Origin: Aeromonas dhakensis
GTDB taxonomy: Bacteria > Pseudomonadota > Gammaproteobacteria > Enterobacterales > Aeromonadaceae
Assembly: GCF_000820305.1 (NCBI RefSeq)
Contig: NZ_CDBH01000060.1
Location: 25,883-89,882 of the forward strand
Direction of reading: 5' to 3'
Length of the DNA: 64,000 nt
Of this stretch, positions 10,388 through 18,628 are shown piece after piece. Each line of letters begins with the position of its first letter. Position 1 is the first letter of the stretch. The notes beneath the pieces were generated by a model. The model did no database searches. It saw nothing but the letters and a program-made list of their open reading frames with translations, and had not been told where the DNA came from. The translations under genes were made by a program, and so were the position numbers.

Positions 10388-10839
10388 CAGCCCTGTTCGA
10401 GGGGCTGACCCACTGGCACTGGCTGGGGCTCGGCTTCGTGCTGCTGGCCATCGAGGTGCTGGGCTCGGTGGGTTTTCTGCTCTGGACCGGCATCGCCGCG
10501 CTGGAGGTGGGCCTGCTGCTGCTGGTCTGGCCCTTCGGCTGGCAGGCCCAGCTGCTGCTGTTCGCCCTGCAATCCCTGCTCACCACCTGGGCCTGGTGGC
10601 GCTGGCAGCACCGCCGGGATCGCTCCGATCAAGATGCCGCCGCCCCCATCAACGAGCGGATGCAGGGGTATCTGGGGCGCGAGCTGGTGCTGCTGGATGA
10701 CGTGACTCAGGGGATGAGCCGGGTACACCTGGACGACACCGCCTGGACGGTGCGCTGCAGCCAGCCACTGCTCGCCGGCAGCAAGGTGCGGGTGATGGGG
10801 CATGACTCCCATATCCTGCTGGTAGAGCCGCTGTCCTGA
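10384..10839 (+). CDS. NfeD-family membrane protein
   Basis: 151 residues. Three to four N-terminal hydrophobic segments (for example [19 protein letters not shown] and [17 protein letters not shown]) precede a soluble C-terminal OB-fold-like domain from about residue 80 ([23 protein letters not shown] shortened). NfeD proteins pair with stomatin-family partners, as here with the overlapping qmcA. It lacks the ClpP-like protease domain of long NfeD proteins, so it is the short form. Confidence 0.88.
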   Translation: MTALFEGLTHWHWLGLGFVLLAIEVLGSVGFLLWTGIAALEVGLLLLVWPFGWQAQLLLFALQSLLTTWAWWRWQHRRDRSDQDAAAPINERMQGYLGRELVLLDDVTQGMSRVHLDDTAWTVRCSQPLLAGSKVRVMGHDSHILLVEPLS

Positions 10840-10868
10840 CACGAGGGCAGGCGCCAGTGTCCAACAAC

Positions 10869-10892
10869 AAAGGGCTCCGCGGAGCCCTTTTT
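10869..10892. terminator. Bidirectional terminator nfeD / CBS gene
   Basis: AGGGCTCC/GGAGCCCT hairpin with A-run on the left and T-run on the right, between convergent genes. Confidence 0.8.
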
Positions 10893-10919
10893 CATTCTCT
10901 TGCAAGCCGTGCCGGCGGA

Positions 10920-11333
10920 CTAGAAGGCGTCGCTGTCGAGGGCGGCGCGCAGCAGATCCTTCCAGCTGATGATGCCGACCAGGGCGCCGTTTTCCAGCAC
11001 CGGCAGGCAGGAGACGTTCTTCTCCAGCATCAGCTTGACCCCTTCCCGCACCGTAAGCTGGGGGGCGATGGTGATGGGGTGGCGGCTCATGATCTGGTGG
11101 GCGCGCCGGTTGAGGGTCTCGGTGTCGCGGCTCATCTCGGCCTCGGAGTCGAGATAGGGGCTGATGGCACGAAAAAGGTCCCGATCGGAGATGACTCCTA
11201 CCAGCTCCTCCTCTTCCAGCACCAGCAGATGGCGAAAGTGGGCCTGCTCGAAGATCTCCTTGATGATGCTCAACCTGTCGTCCATGGATACGGTGGCGAC
11301 CCGGGTCGTCATGATGTCCCTGATATGCAGCAT
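10920..11333 (-). CDS. CBS-domain pair protein
   Basis: About 137 residues, made almost entirely of two CBS motifs. The first (IRDIMTTRVATVSMDDRLSI) is at the N-terminus and the second (IMSRHPITIAPQLTVREGV) near residue 80. CBS pairs bind adenine nucleotides and regulate other proteins. No effector domain is present, so the partner is unknown. GGAGG lies 5 nt before ATG 11333, which I prefer to the ATG at 11351. It is convergent with nfeD. Confidence 0.85.
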   Translation of the reverse strand: MLHIRDIMTTRVATVSMDDRLSIIKEIFEQAHFRHLLVLEEEELVGVISDRDLFRAISPYLDSEAEMSRDTETLNRRAHQIMSRHPITIAPQLTVREGVKLMLEKNVSCLPVLENGALVGIISWKDLLRAALDSDAF

Positions 11334-11489
11334 GCTAGCCTCCACCGTCATACTGTTTGATAGTTCTGTTATGACATGTTTTTGTGGTGCCAGCCAGTAG
11401 CAGGCCCGTACCTAAAGTGCAAACCGGCGCCATTTCACGTAAGATCCGCGCCAGTTTTTCTCCTTCATTTGAGCCAAGCAGACCAATCC

Positions 11490-13400
11490 ATGATAGTTGC
11501 CAGTCAAATCGAACTGATCCGCGGCGGCCGCAAGCTGCTGGACAACGCATCCGCCACCATTCACCCCGGCCACAAAGTGGGTCTGGTGGGCAAGAACGGC
11601 TGTGGCAAGTCCACCTTTTTTGCACTGGTACGGGGCGAGCTGGCCATCGACAGCGGCAGCTTCAGCCTGCCCGCCGGCTGGCAGATTGCCGGGGTGGCAC
11701 AGGAGACCCCGGCGCTGGACTGCTCCGCCCTCGACTACGTGATCGACGGCGACAAGGAGTTCCGCGCGCTGGAGGCCGAGCTGGCCCAGGCCGAGCGGGA
11801 TGACAACGGTCTGCTGGTGGCCGAGCTGCACGGCAAGCTCGACACCATAGGCGCCTACAGCATCCGCGCTCGCGCCGCCGAGCTGTTGCACGGCCTCGGC
11901 TTTGGCGACGAGCAGCTCGGCTCGCCGGTGCGCAGCTTCTCCGGTGGCTGGCGCATGCGCCTGAACCTCGCCCAGGCACTGCTCTGCCGCTCCGATCTGC
12001 TGCTGCTCGATGAACCGACCAACCACCTGGATCTCGACGCCGTCATCTGGCTGGAGAAGTGGCTCAAGGGCTATCAGGGCACGCTCGTCTTGATTTCTCA
12101 CGACCGCGACTTCCTCGACTCTGTGGTGACTCGCATCATCCATATCGAGAACGGCAAGCTCAACGAATACAGCGGCGGCTACTCCGACTTCGAACTGCAG
12201 CGCGCCGAACACCTGGCCCAGCAGCAGTCCATGTACGAGAAGCAGCAGCGGGAGATGGCCCACATGCAATCCTATGTGGATCGCTTCCGCTACAAGGCCT
12301 CCAAGGCCCGTCAGGCCCAGAGCCGCTTGAAGGCCATGGAGCGGATGGAGAAGATCCTGCCCGCCCACGCAGACTCCGAGTTCAGCTTCGAGTTTCGCGA
12401 GCCGTCGGCCCTGCCGACCCCGCTGATTGCCATGGAGAACCTCAGCGCCGGTTACGGCGACAAGGTGATCCTGGAGAAGATCAAACTCAACCTGGTGCCC
12501 GGTTCGCGCATCGGCCTGCTCGGTCGCAACGGCGCCGGCAAATCCACCTTCATCAAGATGCTGTCAGGCTCCAACCCGCCGCTCTCCGGCAAGCTCGAGG
12601 TGAGCGCCGGGGTCAGCATCGGCTACTTCGCCCAGCATCAGCTGGAGACCCTGCGCCTGGATGACTCACCCCTCGATCACCTGGTGCGCCTCGCGCCGGA
12701 CAAGACCGAGCAGGAGCTGCGCAACTATCTGGGCAGCTTTGGCTTTCACGGTGACAAGGCGCTCGACAAGGTGGCCCCCTTCTCCGGCGGCGAGAAGGCG
12801 CGGCTGGTGCTGGCCCTCATCACCTGGCAAAAACCCAACCTCTTGCTGCTGGATGAACCGACCAACCACCTGGATCTGGAGATGCGCCACGCCCTGACCA
12901 TGGCGCTGCAAGGCTTCGAGGGCGCCATGGTGGTGGTCTCCCACGACCGTCACCTGCTGCGTACCACCACGGATGACTTCTATCTGGTGCACGGTGGTCG
13001 GGTCGAGCCGTTCGACGGCGATCTGGACGACTACCACAAGTGGCTCGGCGAGCAGGAAAAAGAGGCCAACGCCAAACCGGACGACGGCCCTGTCTCCGCC
13101 AACTCGGCGGTGGCGCGCAAGGATCAGAAGCGGCGCGAGGCGGAGTTCCGGCAAGCGACCCGGCCGCTGCGCCAGAAGCTGGAAAAGCTCGAAACCAGCA
13201 TGGAGAAACTGCAGGCCAAGCTGGCCGCGGTGGAAGAGCAGCTGGCCGATCCCGCCATCTATGAAGAGAGCGCCAAGCAGAAGCTCTCCGAGCTGCTCAA
13301 GTCCCAGGGCCCCATCAAGGAGGAGCTGGAAGGGGTGGAACTGGAGTGGATGAGCCTCTCTGAAGAGCTGGAAACCATGGAGCAGGCCTTCCTTGCGTGA
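11490..13400 (+). CDS. yheS: ABC-F ATPase, YheS-type
   Basis: 636 residues, matching E. coli YheS (637). Two ABC cassettes are present: Walker A GLVGKNGCGKST, signature SFSGGW and Walker B LLLLDEPTNHLDLD, then GLLGRNGAGKST, PFSGGEKAR and LLLLDEPTNHLDLE. An inter-cassette linker rich in basic residues (about 240-310) and a C-terminal coiled coil (from about 545) are typical of ribosome-associated ABC-F translation factors; there is no membrane domain. Start 11490 gives the family N-terminus MIVASQIELIRGG. It overlaps the next gene's TTG start. Confidence 0.93.
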   Translation: MIVASQIELIRGGRKLLDNASATIHPGHKVGLVGKNGCGKSTFFALVRGELAIDSGSFSLPAGWQIAGVAQETPALDCSALDYVIDGDKEFRALEAELAQAERDDNGLLVAELHGKLDTIGAYSIRARAAELLHGLGFGDEQLGSPVRSFSGGWRMRLNLAQALLCRSDLLLLDEPTNHLDLDAVIWLEKWLKGYQGTLVLISHDRDFLDSVVTRIIHIENGKLNEYSGGYSDFELQRAEHLAQQQSMYEKQQREMAHMQSYVDRFRYKASKARQAQSRLKAMERMEKILPAHADSEFSFEFREPSALPTPLIAMENLSAGYGDKVILEKIKLNLVPGSRIGLLGRNGAGKSTFIKMLSGSNPPLSGKLEVSAGVSIGYFAQHQLETLRLDDSPLDHLVRLAPDKTEQELRNYLGSFGFHGDKALDKVAPFSGGEKARLVLALITWQKPNLLLLDEPTNHLDLEMRHALTMALQGFEGAMVVVSHDRHLLRTTTDDFYLVHGGRVEPFDGDLDDYHKWLGEQEKEANAKPDDGPVSANSAVARKDQKRREAEFRQATRPLRQKLEKLETSMEKLQAKLAAVEEQLADPAIYEESAKQKLSELLKSQGPIKEELEGVELEWMSLSEELETMEQAFLA

Positions 13401-13854
13401 CGAACAGCTGATGGCGAGCGAGCGGATCGCCGCCCACGAACTGCCGGGCCCGCTCGACTTCTGGCAGTGGAGCGGCGAGGTCTACGGCGCGCGCAGCCAA
13501 GACTGGCTCAGCGTGCAGGCGCAAGGGGGCAACGTCAACCTGGCCCTGTTGCTGCACCGGCTGGATCAGTGCGGGATCCCGGTCGATCTGACCGACCTGC
13601 AACCGGCGCTGGTGCAGACCGAGGCGGTGCTCGGCCCCTGGCGCAACCTGCGAGCGAGCGCCAAGGCGCGGCTCGGCGAGCAGGAGTATCAGGCCATGCT
13701 GGCCCACGAGCTGGAGCTGGAGCGGCTGCAACAAGGGGTGCTGCTGCAGACCCTGCGCAGCCTCACCCTGTTTCGCGGCAACAGCCGCAACCTGTTGAAC
13801 TATCTATTGTTACTGGGGGCCCAGCAGGGCCCCCTCAGAGACCTAATATGCTGA
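13393..13854 (+). CDS. TIGR02444-family protein
   Basis: 153 residues from TTG 13393, which has AGG 6 nt upstream and overlaps the yheS stop; ATG 13411 is the alternative. The motif DFWQWSGEVYGARSQDWLSVQ and a C-terminal helix resemble the uncharacterised TIGR02444 family, commonly found next to yheS in gammaproteobacteria. Function is unknown. The stop overlaps the rlmJ start (ATGCTGA), so yheS, this gene and rlmJ are probably co-transcribed. Confidence 0.75.
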   Translation: MRDEQLMASERIAAHELPGPLDFWQWSGEVYGARSQDWLSVQAQGGNVNLALLLHRLDQCGIPVDLTDLQPALVQTEAVLGPWRNLRASAKARLGEQEYQAMLAHELELERLQQGVLLQTLRSLTLFRGNSRNLLNYLLLLGAQQGPLRDLIC

Positions 13855-14702
13855 GTTATCGCCACGCCTTTCACGCCGGCAACCATGCCGACGTGCTGAA
13901 ACACGCCGTCCAGGCCCTGATCATCGAGTCCCTCAAGAAGAAGGAGAAACCCTTCATCGTGCTGGATACCCATGCCGGCGGCGGTCTCTACGACCTGCGC
14001 GGCGACTGGTCGCAGAAGAAGGCGGAATATGCCGACGGCATCGGCCGACTGTGGGATGAGCGAGCCCAGTGGTCTGCCATGGCCCCCTATCTGGACGTCA
14101 TCGCCGATATGAATGTCGATGGTCAGCTGCACTACTACCCCGGCTCGCCGGAGCTCTCCCGTCGCCTCGCCCGCGAGCAGGACAAGCTGGCGCTGATGGA
14201 GCTGCACAACAACGAGGTGGAGGACCTGCGCGCCAACATGGGTTACGACCCCCGCGTCGCCGTGCACCATCGTGATGGCTTCGAGGGGCTGGTGGCCCTG
14301 CTGCCGCCCACTCCGCGCCGCGGCCTGGTGCTGATAGACCCACCCTATGAGCTGAAAGAAGACTACTTCGCGGTGGTCGATACCCTGAAAAAGGCGCAAA
14401 AACGCTGGGCCACCGGCATCTACGCCCTCTGGTATCCGATCCTCGGGCAAGAGGCGGACAAATCCCGCGACATGCTGCGCGCCATCAAGCGGGAAAACTT
14501 CGGTAACGTCCTGGTGGCCGAGCTGGAAGTGGCCGGCCAGACTGCCGATTGGGGCATGAACGGCTCAGGCATGCTGATAGTGAGCCCCCCCTGGCTGCTG
14601 GACGAACAGATCGACGCCTTCCTCAAACCCCTCTGCGCCAAGCTGGCCCAGGGCGCCGGCGCCCAGTACAAGGTGGAGTGGCTGAACAAGGCCGAGGCCT
14701 GA
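13848..14702 (+). CDS. rlmJ: 23S rRNA m6A2030 methyltransferase
   Basis: 284 residues (E. coli RlmJ 280). It methylates A2030 of 23S rRNA using S-adenosylmethionine. It starts with the family N-terminus MLSYRHAFHAGNHADVLKH, has VLDTHAGGGLYDL as SAM-binding loop and the catalytic D-P-P-Y motif in LIDPPYELKEDY near residue 165. The ATG lies inside the stop region of the preceding gene. A strong terminator follows the stop. Confidence 0.95.
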   Translation: MLSYRHAFHAGNHADVLKHAVQALIIESLKKKEKPFIVLDTHAGGGLYDLRGDWSQKKAEYADGIGRLWDERAQWSAMAPYLDVIADMNVDGQLHYYPGSPELSRRLAREQDKLALMELHNNEVEDLRANMGYDPRVAVHHRDGFEGLVALLPPTPRRGLVLIDPPYELKEDYFAVVDTLKKAQKRWATGIYALWYPILGQEADKSRDMLRAIKRENFGNVLVAELEVAGQTADWGMNGSGMLIVSPPWLLDEQIDAFLKPLCAKLAQGAGAQYKVEWLNKAEA

Positions 14703-14726
14703 CCGTTCATCCGCCACAAAAACGAC

Positions 14727-14747
14727 AAAGCCCCGCGAGGGGCTTTT
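14727..14747. terminator. Terminator after rlmJ
   Basis: AAAGCCCC/GGGGCTTTT hairpin with a GCGA loop, 25 bp after the rlmJ stop. It may also serve the convergent small gene. Confidence 0.8.
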
Positions 14748-14780
14748 CTATTACTGCGGCAGTTGTGGCTGAGGGGGCTG

Positions 14781-15005
14781 CTATTGCCGGGTGCCAGCCT
14801 CTGCGGGGAGATCCCGCCAGAGCGCCAGAATAAGCAGCGCCAGCAGGGCGAAAGGCGGGGCCAGGCTGAGCAGCATGCACAGCACGGTGATCAGCGCCGG
14901 ATGCTTGCTCTTGCGGCGGGCCAGTCGCCAGGCCACGACGCCCACGATGATCATCAGCAACAGGATGAACTGCCCCAGCAGGGTGGCGTTGATATTCATA
15001 TGCAT
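14781..15005 (-). CDS. Small membrane protein, 74 aa
   Basis: Two hydrophobic segments (LLGQFILLLMIIVGVVAW and ALITVLCMLLSLAPPFALLALLILAL) are separated by a basic loop RLARRKSKHP. The start at 15005 has an excellent AAAGGAG 6 nt upstream; the open frame reaching to 15110 is not needed. I recognise no family. It is convergent with rlmJ. Confidence 0.65.
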   Translation of the reverse strand: MHMNINATLLGQFILLLMIIVGVVAWRLARRKSKHPALITVLCMLLSLAPPFALLALLILALWRDLPAEAGTRQ

Positions 15006-15090
15006 GAAAGCTCCTTTTTCATGGCAAAGGCTCACTCTAGCGCCGCTGTGGCCCCAGGCAACTCCCAATACGGTGAGGGCATTCTCACTT

Positions 15091-15107
15091 GATAGGTCGT
15101 CCCTATC
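15091..15107. promoter_or_regulatory. Palindrome upstream of the DUF2061 gene
   Basis: GATAGG and CCTATC arms with a 5-nt centre lie between the divergent small membrane genes; a possible operator. Confidence 0.3.
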
Positions 15108-15119
15108 CAACCATTAGAT

Positions 15120-15138
15120 GAGAATGGTTTTCATTTAT
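15120..15138 (+). promoter_or_regulatory. Fur-box-like sequence
   Basis: The 19 nt here read GAGAATGGTTTTCATTTAT. By eye about 12 positions agree with the 19-bp Fur consensus. It lies about 50 bp before the DUF2061 gene, so iron control is possible but unproven. Confidence 0.35.
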
Positions 15139-15185
15139 TGAGGTTTCGGGGGATACTCTGCTCATCACCAGAGGGAGCCGCCATC

Positions 15186-15548
15186 ATGAAAAAGACCATC
15201 AGCTTCGCCGTTTTGCACTTCACCGTGGCCTTCACCGTGGCTTACCTGCTGACCGGTGAACTGCTCACCGCCAGCCTGATCGCCCTGATCGAACCCGCCG
15301 TCAACACGGTCGCCTTCTACTTCCACGATCTCGGCTGGCACAAGCTCAAACCCCACCACAGCCTGCAGGCCAAGACCAGCAGCTTCGCCCTGGTGCACTT
15401 CTCGGTGGCCTTCGGCGTCGCCTACCTGCTGAGCGGCGAGCTGCTCACCGGCGGCGTGATGGCGATGATCGAGCCTGCCATCAACACCGTCGTGTTCTTC
15501 TTCCACGAGCGGCTGTGGCGCACCCGCCAGTCCCTGGCGCTCGCCTGA
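15186..15548 (+). CDS. Tandem DUF2061 small membrane protein
   Basis: 120 residues built from two copies of one unit. Residues about 3-50 (SFAVLHFTVAFTVAYLLTGE then LIEPAVNTVAFYFHDLGW) are repeated at about 63-112 (SFALVHFSVAFGVAYLLSGE then MIEPAINTVVFFFHERLW). Each copy has two hydrophobic segments and a conserved IEPxxNTV motif, matching DUF2061. Many relatives have a single copy, so this looks like an internal duplication. Function is unknown. GAGGGAGCC precedes ATG 15186. Confidence 0.82.
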   Translation: MKKTISFAVLHFTVAFTVAYLLTGELLTASLIALIEPAVNTVAFYFHDLGWHKLKPHHSLQAKTSSFALVHFSVAFGVAYLLSGELLTGGVMAMIEPAINTVVFFFHERLWRTRQSLALA

Positions 15549-15647
15549 TCTCCCTCCCCTTGTCTGGGGCCGCCCGGCGCAAAAAATGCTCGGCGGCCCA
15601 GCGCCATTGTGCTTTAGTAGCCGGGTCCCCCTTGCTGGAGCCCCTCA

Positions 15648-16232
15648 ATGAACAAGACCTTGCTTGCCACTCTGCTGTTTGCCCCTTTATTGGCCACCGC
15701 TGCCACCCCCTCCTTCGATTGCGCCAAGGCGAAAGGCGCCGCCGAAACCCTGATCTGCAAGGATGCCGCGCTGGCGGCGCTGGATAACGAGCTGGCGGCC
15801 CTCTACCCCAAGGCAATTGCCGCGTTCTCACCCGAGCAGCAGAAAACCGAGCGCGCCATCCAGCGCGGCTGGATCAAGGGGCGCAACGACTGCTGGAAGG
15901 CGAGCGATCTGCGCCAGTGCGTGGAAGAGAGCTACCAGCTACGGATCACCGAGTTGCAGATAAAAGGGGGCCAGCTGATGGTGCCAGCACCGGTGAACTA
16001 CCTGTGTGGCAAGAACATCACTCTCTCCACCTACTTCTACAACGAGGCCAAGCGGCCCGCCGCGGTGATCAACCTGAACGAGGGTACTGACCCGCTGCAG
16101 GTGCTCGCCTATGAAACCCCCAGCGCCAGCGGCTCCCGTTATGAAGGGCAAAACCTCACCCTCTTTACCAAGGGAGGCGAAGCCAGGCTGGAGCGTGTCG
16201 GCCAGCCAACTCTCACCTGCACGCAGCGCTAA
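15648..16232 (+). CDS. Periplasmic LprI-like (DUF1311) / MliC fusion, lysozyme inhibitor
   Basis: 194 residues. Signal peptide MNKTLLATLLFAPLLATAA is followed by a DUF1311/LprI-type domain at about 22-105, with four cysteines (FDCAKAKGAAETLICKD, then NDCWKASDLRQC). The C-terminal part, about 117-192, has YLCGKNITLSTYF and LFTKGGEARLERVGQPTLTC, the layout of the MliC/PliC C-type lysozyme inhibitor. Cleavage follows AxA and there is no lipobox, so it should be periplasmic and soluble. It probably protects peptidoglycan from host lysozyme. Confidence 0.85.
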   Translation: MNKTLLATLLFAPLLATAATPSFDCAKAKGAAETLICKDAALAALDNELAALYPKAIAAFSPEQQKTERAIQRGWIKGRNDCWKASDLRQCVEESYQLRITELQIKGGQLMVPAPVNYLCGKNITLSTYFYNEAKRPAAVINLNEGTDPLQVLAYETPSASGSRYEGQNLTLFTKGGEARLERVGQPTLTCTQR

Positions 16233-16570
16233 TCCAGAAGCCGATCACTTGGGGACGGCGGCATCCACGCCGCCTTCTCCTGCCCCCCCCCCCCTCCGCT
16301 CTCGCCATATCTATTAATTTATTGATCTTGCTCAGAAATAACTCACAGCCCCCTTTTCCCCCATCCAAGGGGCGTTACTATGGCCAAATGGCAACATTCG
16401 CCTCGTCGGAGTCTCCCCATGAGCCATGCCAACCCTCTCACAGGTAACAAGCAGCACACTGGAAGCTGAAATTCAGGGGCGGTAGCCATGCCATCGGCTG
16501 GCCAACCCCTGTTGCTCACAGCAAGGGGCCGGCCAGCGGCTCATCCACAACATGCAAAGCAAGGTGGTGT
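16233..16570. other. Intergenic region with C12 tract and strong hairpin
   Basis: 338 bp without a convincing gene. It holds a weak terminator-like GGCGGC/GCCGCC hairpin (16257-16274), an uninterrupted run of 12 C (16283-16294) and a long stem at 16497-16537 (GCTGGCC...GGCCAGC with inner CCCCT/AGGGG and TTGC/GCAA pairings) 33 bp before the VOC gene. A 29-codon frame from 16379 has no clear Shine-Dalgarno. Confidence 0.5.
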
Positions 16571-16999
16571 ATGGAAACACAAACACTGCATCGCGGTCGG
16601 CTGATCGACCATCTCCAGCTGGTGGTGAAAGATCTGGCCGCCAGCCAGCGTTTTTACACGGCCGCACTGGCCGCCCTCGATATTCCCATAGGCGGCGCCG
16701 GTGAGGGTTACTTCTGGGCAGACGAGCTGTTTGTCACCGCCATCGACAGCCCGGCGGCGCTGGGGGCATTGACCGGCCGCCACCACCTCGCCTTTCAGGC
16801 GCAAGACAGAGCCATGGTGGATCGCTTCTATCAGGCAGCGCTGGCCCATGGCGGCCAGGACAACGGCGCCCCCGGCGAGCGCAATTATCACCCTGGCTAT
16901 TACGCCGCCTTTGTGCTCGACCCGGACGGCAATAATATCGAAGCTGTGTATCACGGCGAGGCAAAGCGCAGTGCAGAATCGGTGGAGATTCGGTTTTAG
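16571..16999 (+). CDS. VOC-superfamily (glyoxalase-like) protein
   Basis: 142 residues. A single vicinal-oxygen-chelate domain is seen: IDHLQLVVKDLAASQRFYTAAL at the N-terminus (shortened form IDHLQLVVKD), HHLAFQAQD in the middle and YAAFVLDPDGNNIEAVYHG at the end. Potential metal ligands are His 14, His 72 and Glu 129. The substrate is unknown; relatives include glyoxalases and resistance proteins. It is the last GC-rich gene before the AT-rich island. Confidence 0.85.
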   Translation: METQTLHRGRLIDHLQLVVKDLAASQRFYTAALAALDIPIGGAGEGYFWADELFVTAIDSPAALGALTGRHHLAFQAQDRAMVDRFYQAALAHGGQDNGAPGERNYHPGYYAAFVLDPDGNNIEAVYHGEAKRSAESVEIRF

Positions 17000-17188
17000 C
17001 AAGAAGAAAGAATATCAATAATTAGAAGATCTTTTTATTTTGAATTCCTTAATGAAATCATTTCTATTTTTTGAACTAACGTAATGCAACCATCAAACAC
17101 TATAATAAAACAAATGTACTTATATAACAGAGGACTATTGATTTATTAATACTAAAATTAAAAAGTAAAAATAAGTGCACTAAAGACC

Positions 17189-17200
17189 ATACCATGGTAT
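17189..17200. promoter_or_regulatory. Palindrome ATACCATGGTAT
   Basis: A perfect 12-bp palindrome about 50 bp before the gene at 17248, followed directly by TGGTAT, which repeats half of it. Possible operator for the AT-rich gene pair. Confidence 0.35.
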
Positions 17201-17247
17201 TGGTATAGGCCTCAATCTAGTCACTATTAGCTAAAAAAAGAGAGAGC

Positions 17248-17832
17248 ATGAGTAAAGAATCCGCTATTGGTTTATGGGTAAGCATAATTACAGGTTTTTT
17301 TGGTATTTTTGGTGTTTTTTTGAGTGCTTATATTTATTGGGAACCACTGGATGATAAATTGACAAACTCAAGAGATTTCTTAGGAATTTGGCAGACAGAA
17401 TATAGTTATAAAATCACTAACGGCACTACAACTGTTAGAGGGACAACAGAGTATTTCAAAAGTGGGATGTATAACTTTACAGGAGTTATTACAAACTCAA
17501 TTAGTAATCAACTGGGTACTGTGAAGATTATGTATGATGTTGATGGGGCAGGAACGTGGAAAAATGACAAAAATAACCTCTACATTACATTATCTGACTC
17601 AAAATCTCACCCTCGCCACCTAGAAGTCGATGGTAAGCAGATTGACCTTAATGAGCATATTTTTAGAGAGCTAATTCCAAAGCTTGAGTCATTTTTACCA
17701 AAAAATACTTCTGATCAATATCTCATCGTAGAGAAAAACTCTAAAAAAATCACTTTCGAACTTGATGATCCATTTGGTAAAAATTTCCCCATGATTATGT
17801 GGAAAGTGGATAAGAAGTATCAGAGGCAATAG
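17248..17832 (+). CDS. AT-rich unknown membrane-anchored protein
   Basis: 194 residues. A hydrophobic segment (LWVSIITGFFGIFGVFLSAYI, about 9-28) anchors the protein, and the rest is a soluble beta-rich-looking domain (GIWQTEYSYKITNGTTTV, later AGTWKNDKNNLYITLSD) reminiscent of lipocalin-like barrels, though I cannot assign a family. GAGAGAG precedes the ATG. Base composition is much more AT-rich than both flanks. It is 38 bp from the next AT-rich gene, so the two may form an acquired cassette. Confidence 0.6.
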   Translation: MSKESAIGLWVSIITGFFGIFGVFLSAYIYWEPLDDKLTNSRDFLGIWQTEYSYKITNGTTTVRGTTEYFKSGMYNFTGVITNSISNQLGTVKIMYDVDGAGTWKNDKNNLYITLSDSKSHPRHLEVDGKQIDLNEHIFRELIPKLESFLPKNTSDQYLIVEKNSKKITFELDDPFGKNFPMIMWKVDKKYQRQ

Positions 17833-17870
17833 CTTAACTAAATACGGTTAAAATGCGGATATGATAGTAT

Positions 17871-18473
17871 ATGAAAAACAGCGATTTTAAAGATATTATC
17901 GTTAATAACTCAGAGGTCGTTCTCGACTACATATTAAAAGATGGTCTTTTAAAAGACATACCAATAATTAACAACTTAGTTAGCCTTTACAATATCAAGA
18001 CAACTATTAGCGATAAAATTTTTTATAGAAAGGTAGTCAGCTTTTACGAGACCTTTTACAACGTAAATAGAGCGCATTTCGTCAGGTGGAATAGTTGGGC
18101 TTTAGAAAATACTGAATCCGCTGAAAAAATTGCAAGCACTCTTATCCTACACATTGACTCTCAGCATGAGCTTATTAAATGTAAGATTATTGGTCACATA
18201 TTCAGGAGTTTAGTGGAAGAGAAAATAACTTTGAATGACTTCGAGGCTTACCTTTATGTCATTTCAATGTGTTCCGTTAGTGATTTAAAGAAACATTGTG
18301 TCGAGGGTGGTGATCTGTCATCTTCTACGGAAGCATCTTTATCTCAAAGATTACAGTTTGTCGGCTTTTACTGTTTTACTCCAGAATCACTGAGCCACAA
18401 TGACAAACTCGAGTACGAAATTACTAATAGTGGCAGTGACTTCATAGCGTTAATGGAAGGGTTTAGTTGGTGA
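17871..18473 (+). CDS. AT-rich unknown protein
   Basis: 200 residues, with no signal peptide. The N-terminal stretch YILKDGLLKDIPIINNLVSL followed by KIFYRKVVSFYE looks like a recurrent element of uncharacterised proteins in accessory islands, but I cannot name the family. The rest is mostly helical. Shine-Dalgarno is weak, so translation may depend on the upstream gene. It shares the AT-rich composition of its neighbour at 17248. Confidence 0.55.
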   Translation: MKNSDFKDIIVNNSEVVLDYILKDGLLKDIPIINNLVSLYNIKTTISDKIFYRKVVSFYETFYNVNRAHFVRWNSWALENTESAEKIASTLILHIDSQHELIKCKIIGHIFRSLVEEKITLNDFEAYLYVISMCSVSDLKKHCVEGGDLSSSTEASLSQRLQFVGFYCFTPESLSHNDKLEYEITNSGSDFIALMEGFSW

Positions 18474-18581
18474 AAACCAAACTCCAATACACGGCTCAAG
18501 AAAGTAGTCAACGTTAATAGAGAACTAAAGTGGTCCCTCGAGCAGCTTTGCAGCCGCAGACTATGCCCAACTAAGCGCCAT

Positions 18582-18609
18582 AAAAAAGCCCCGCATCGCG
18601 GGGCTTTTT
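18582..18609. terminator. Bidirectional terminator before putP
   Basis: GCCCCGC/GCGGGGC stem flanked by A6 and T5; serves putP on the minus strand and the AT-rich pair on the plus strand. Confidence 0.85.
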
Positions 18610-18628
18610 GTTATCGGCAGTAACCAAC

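Noticed and set aside
16379..16468. 29-codon frame in the intergenic region before the VOC gene
   Set aside because: No Shine-Dalgarno and no recognisable composition; cannot be supported.
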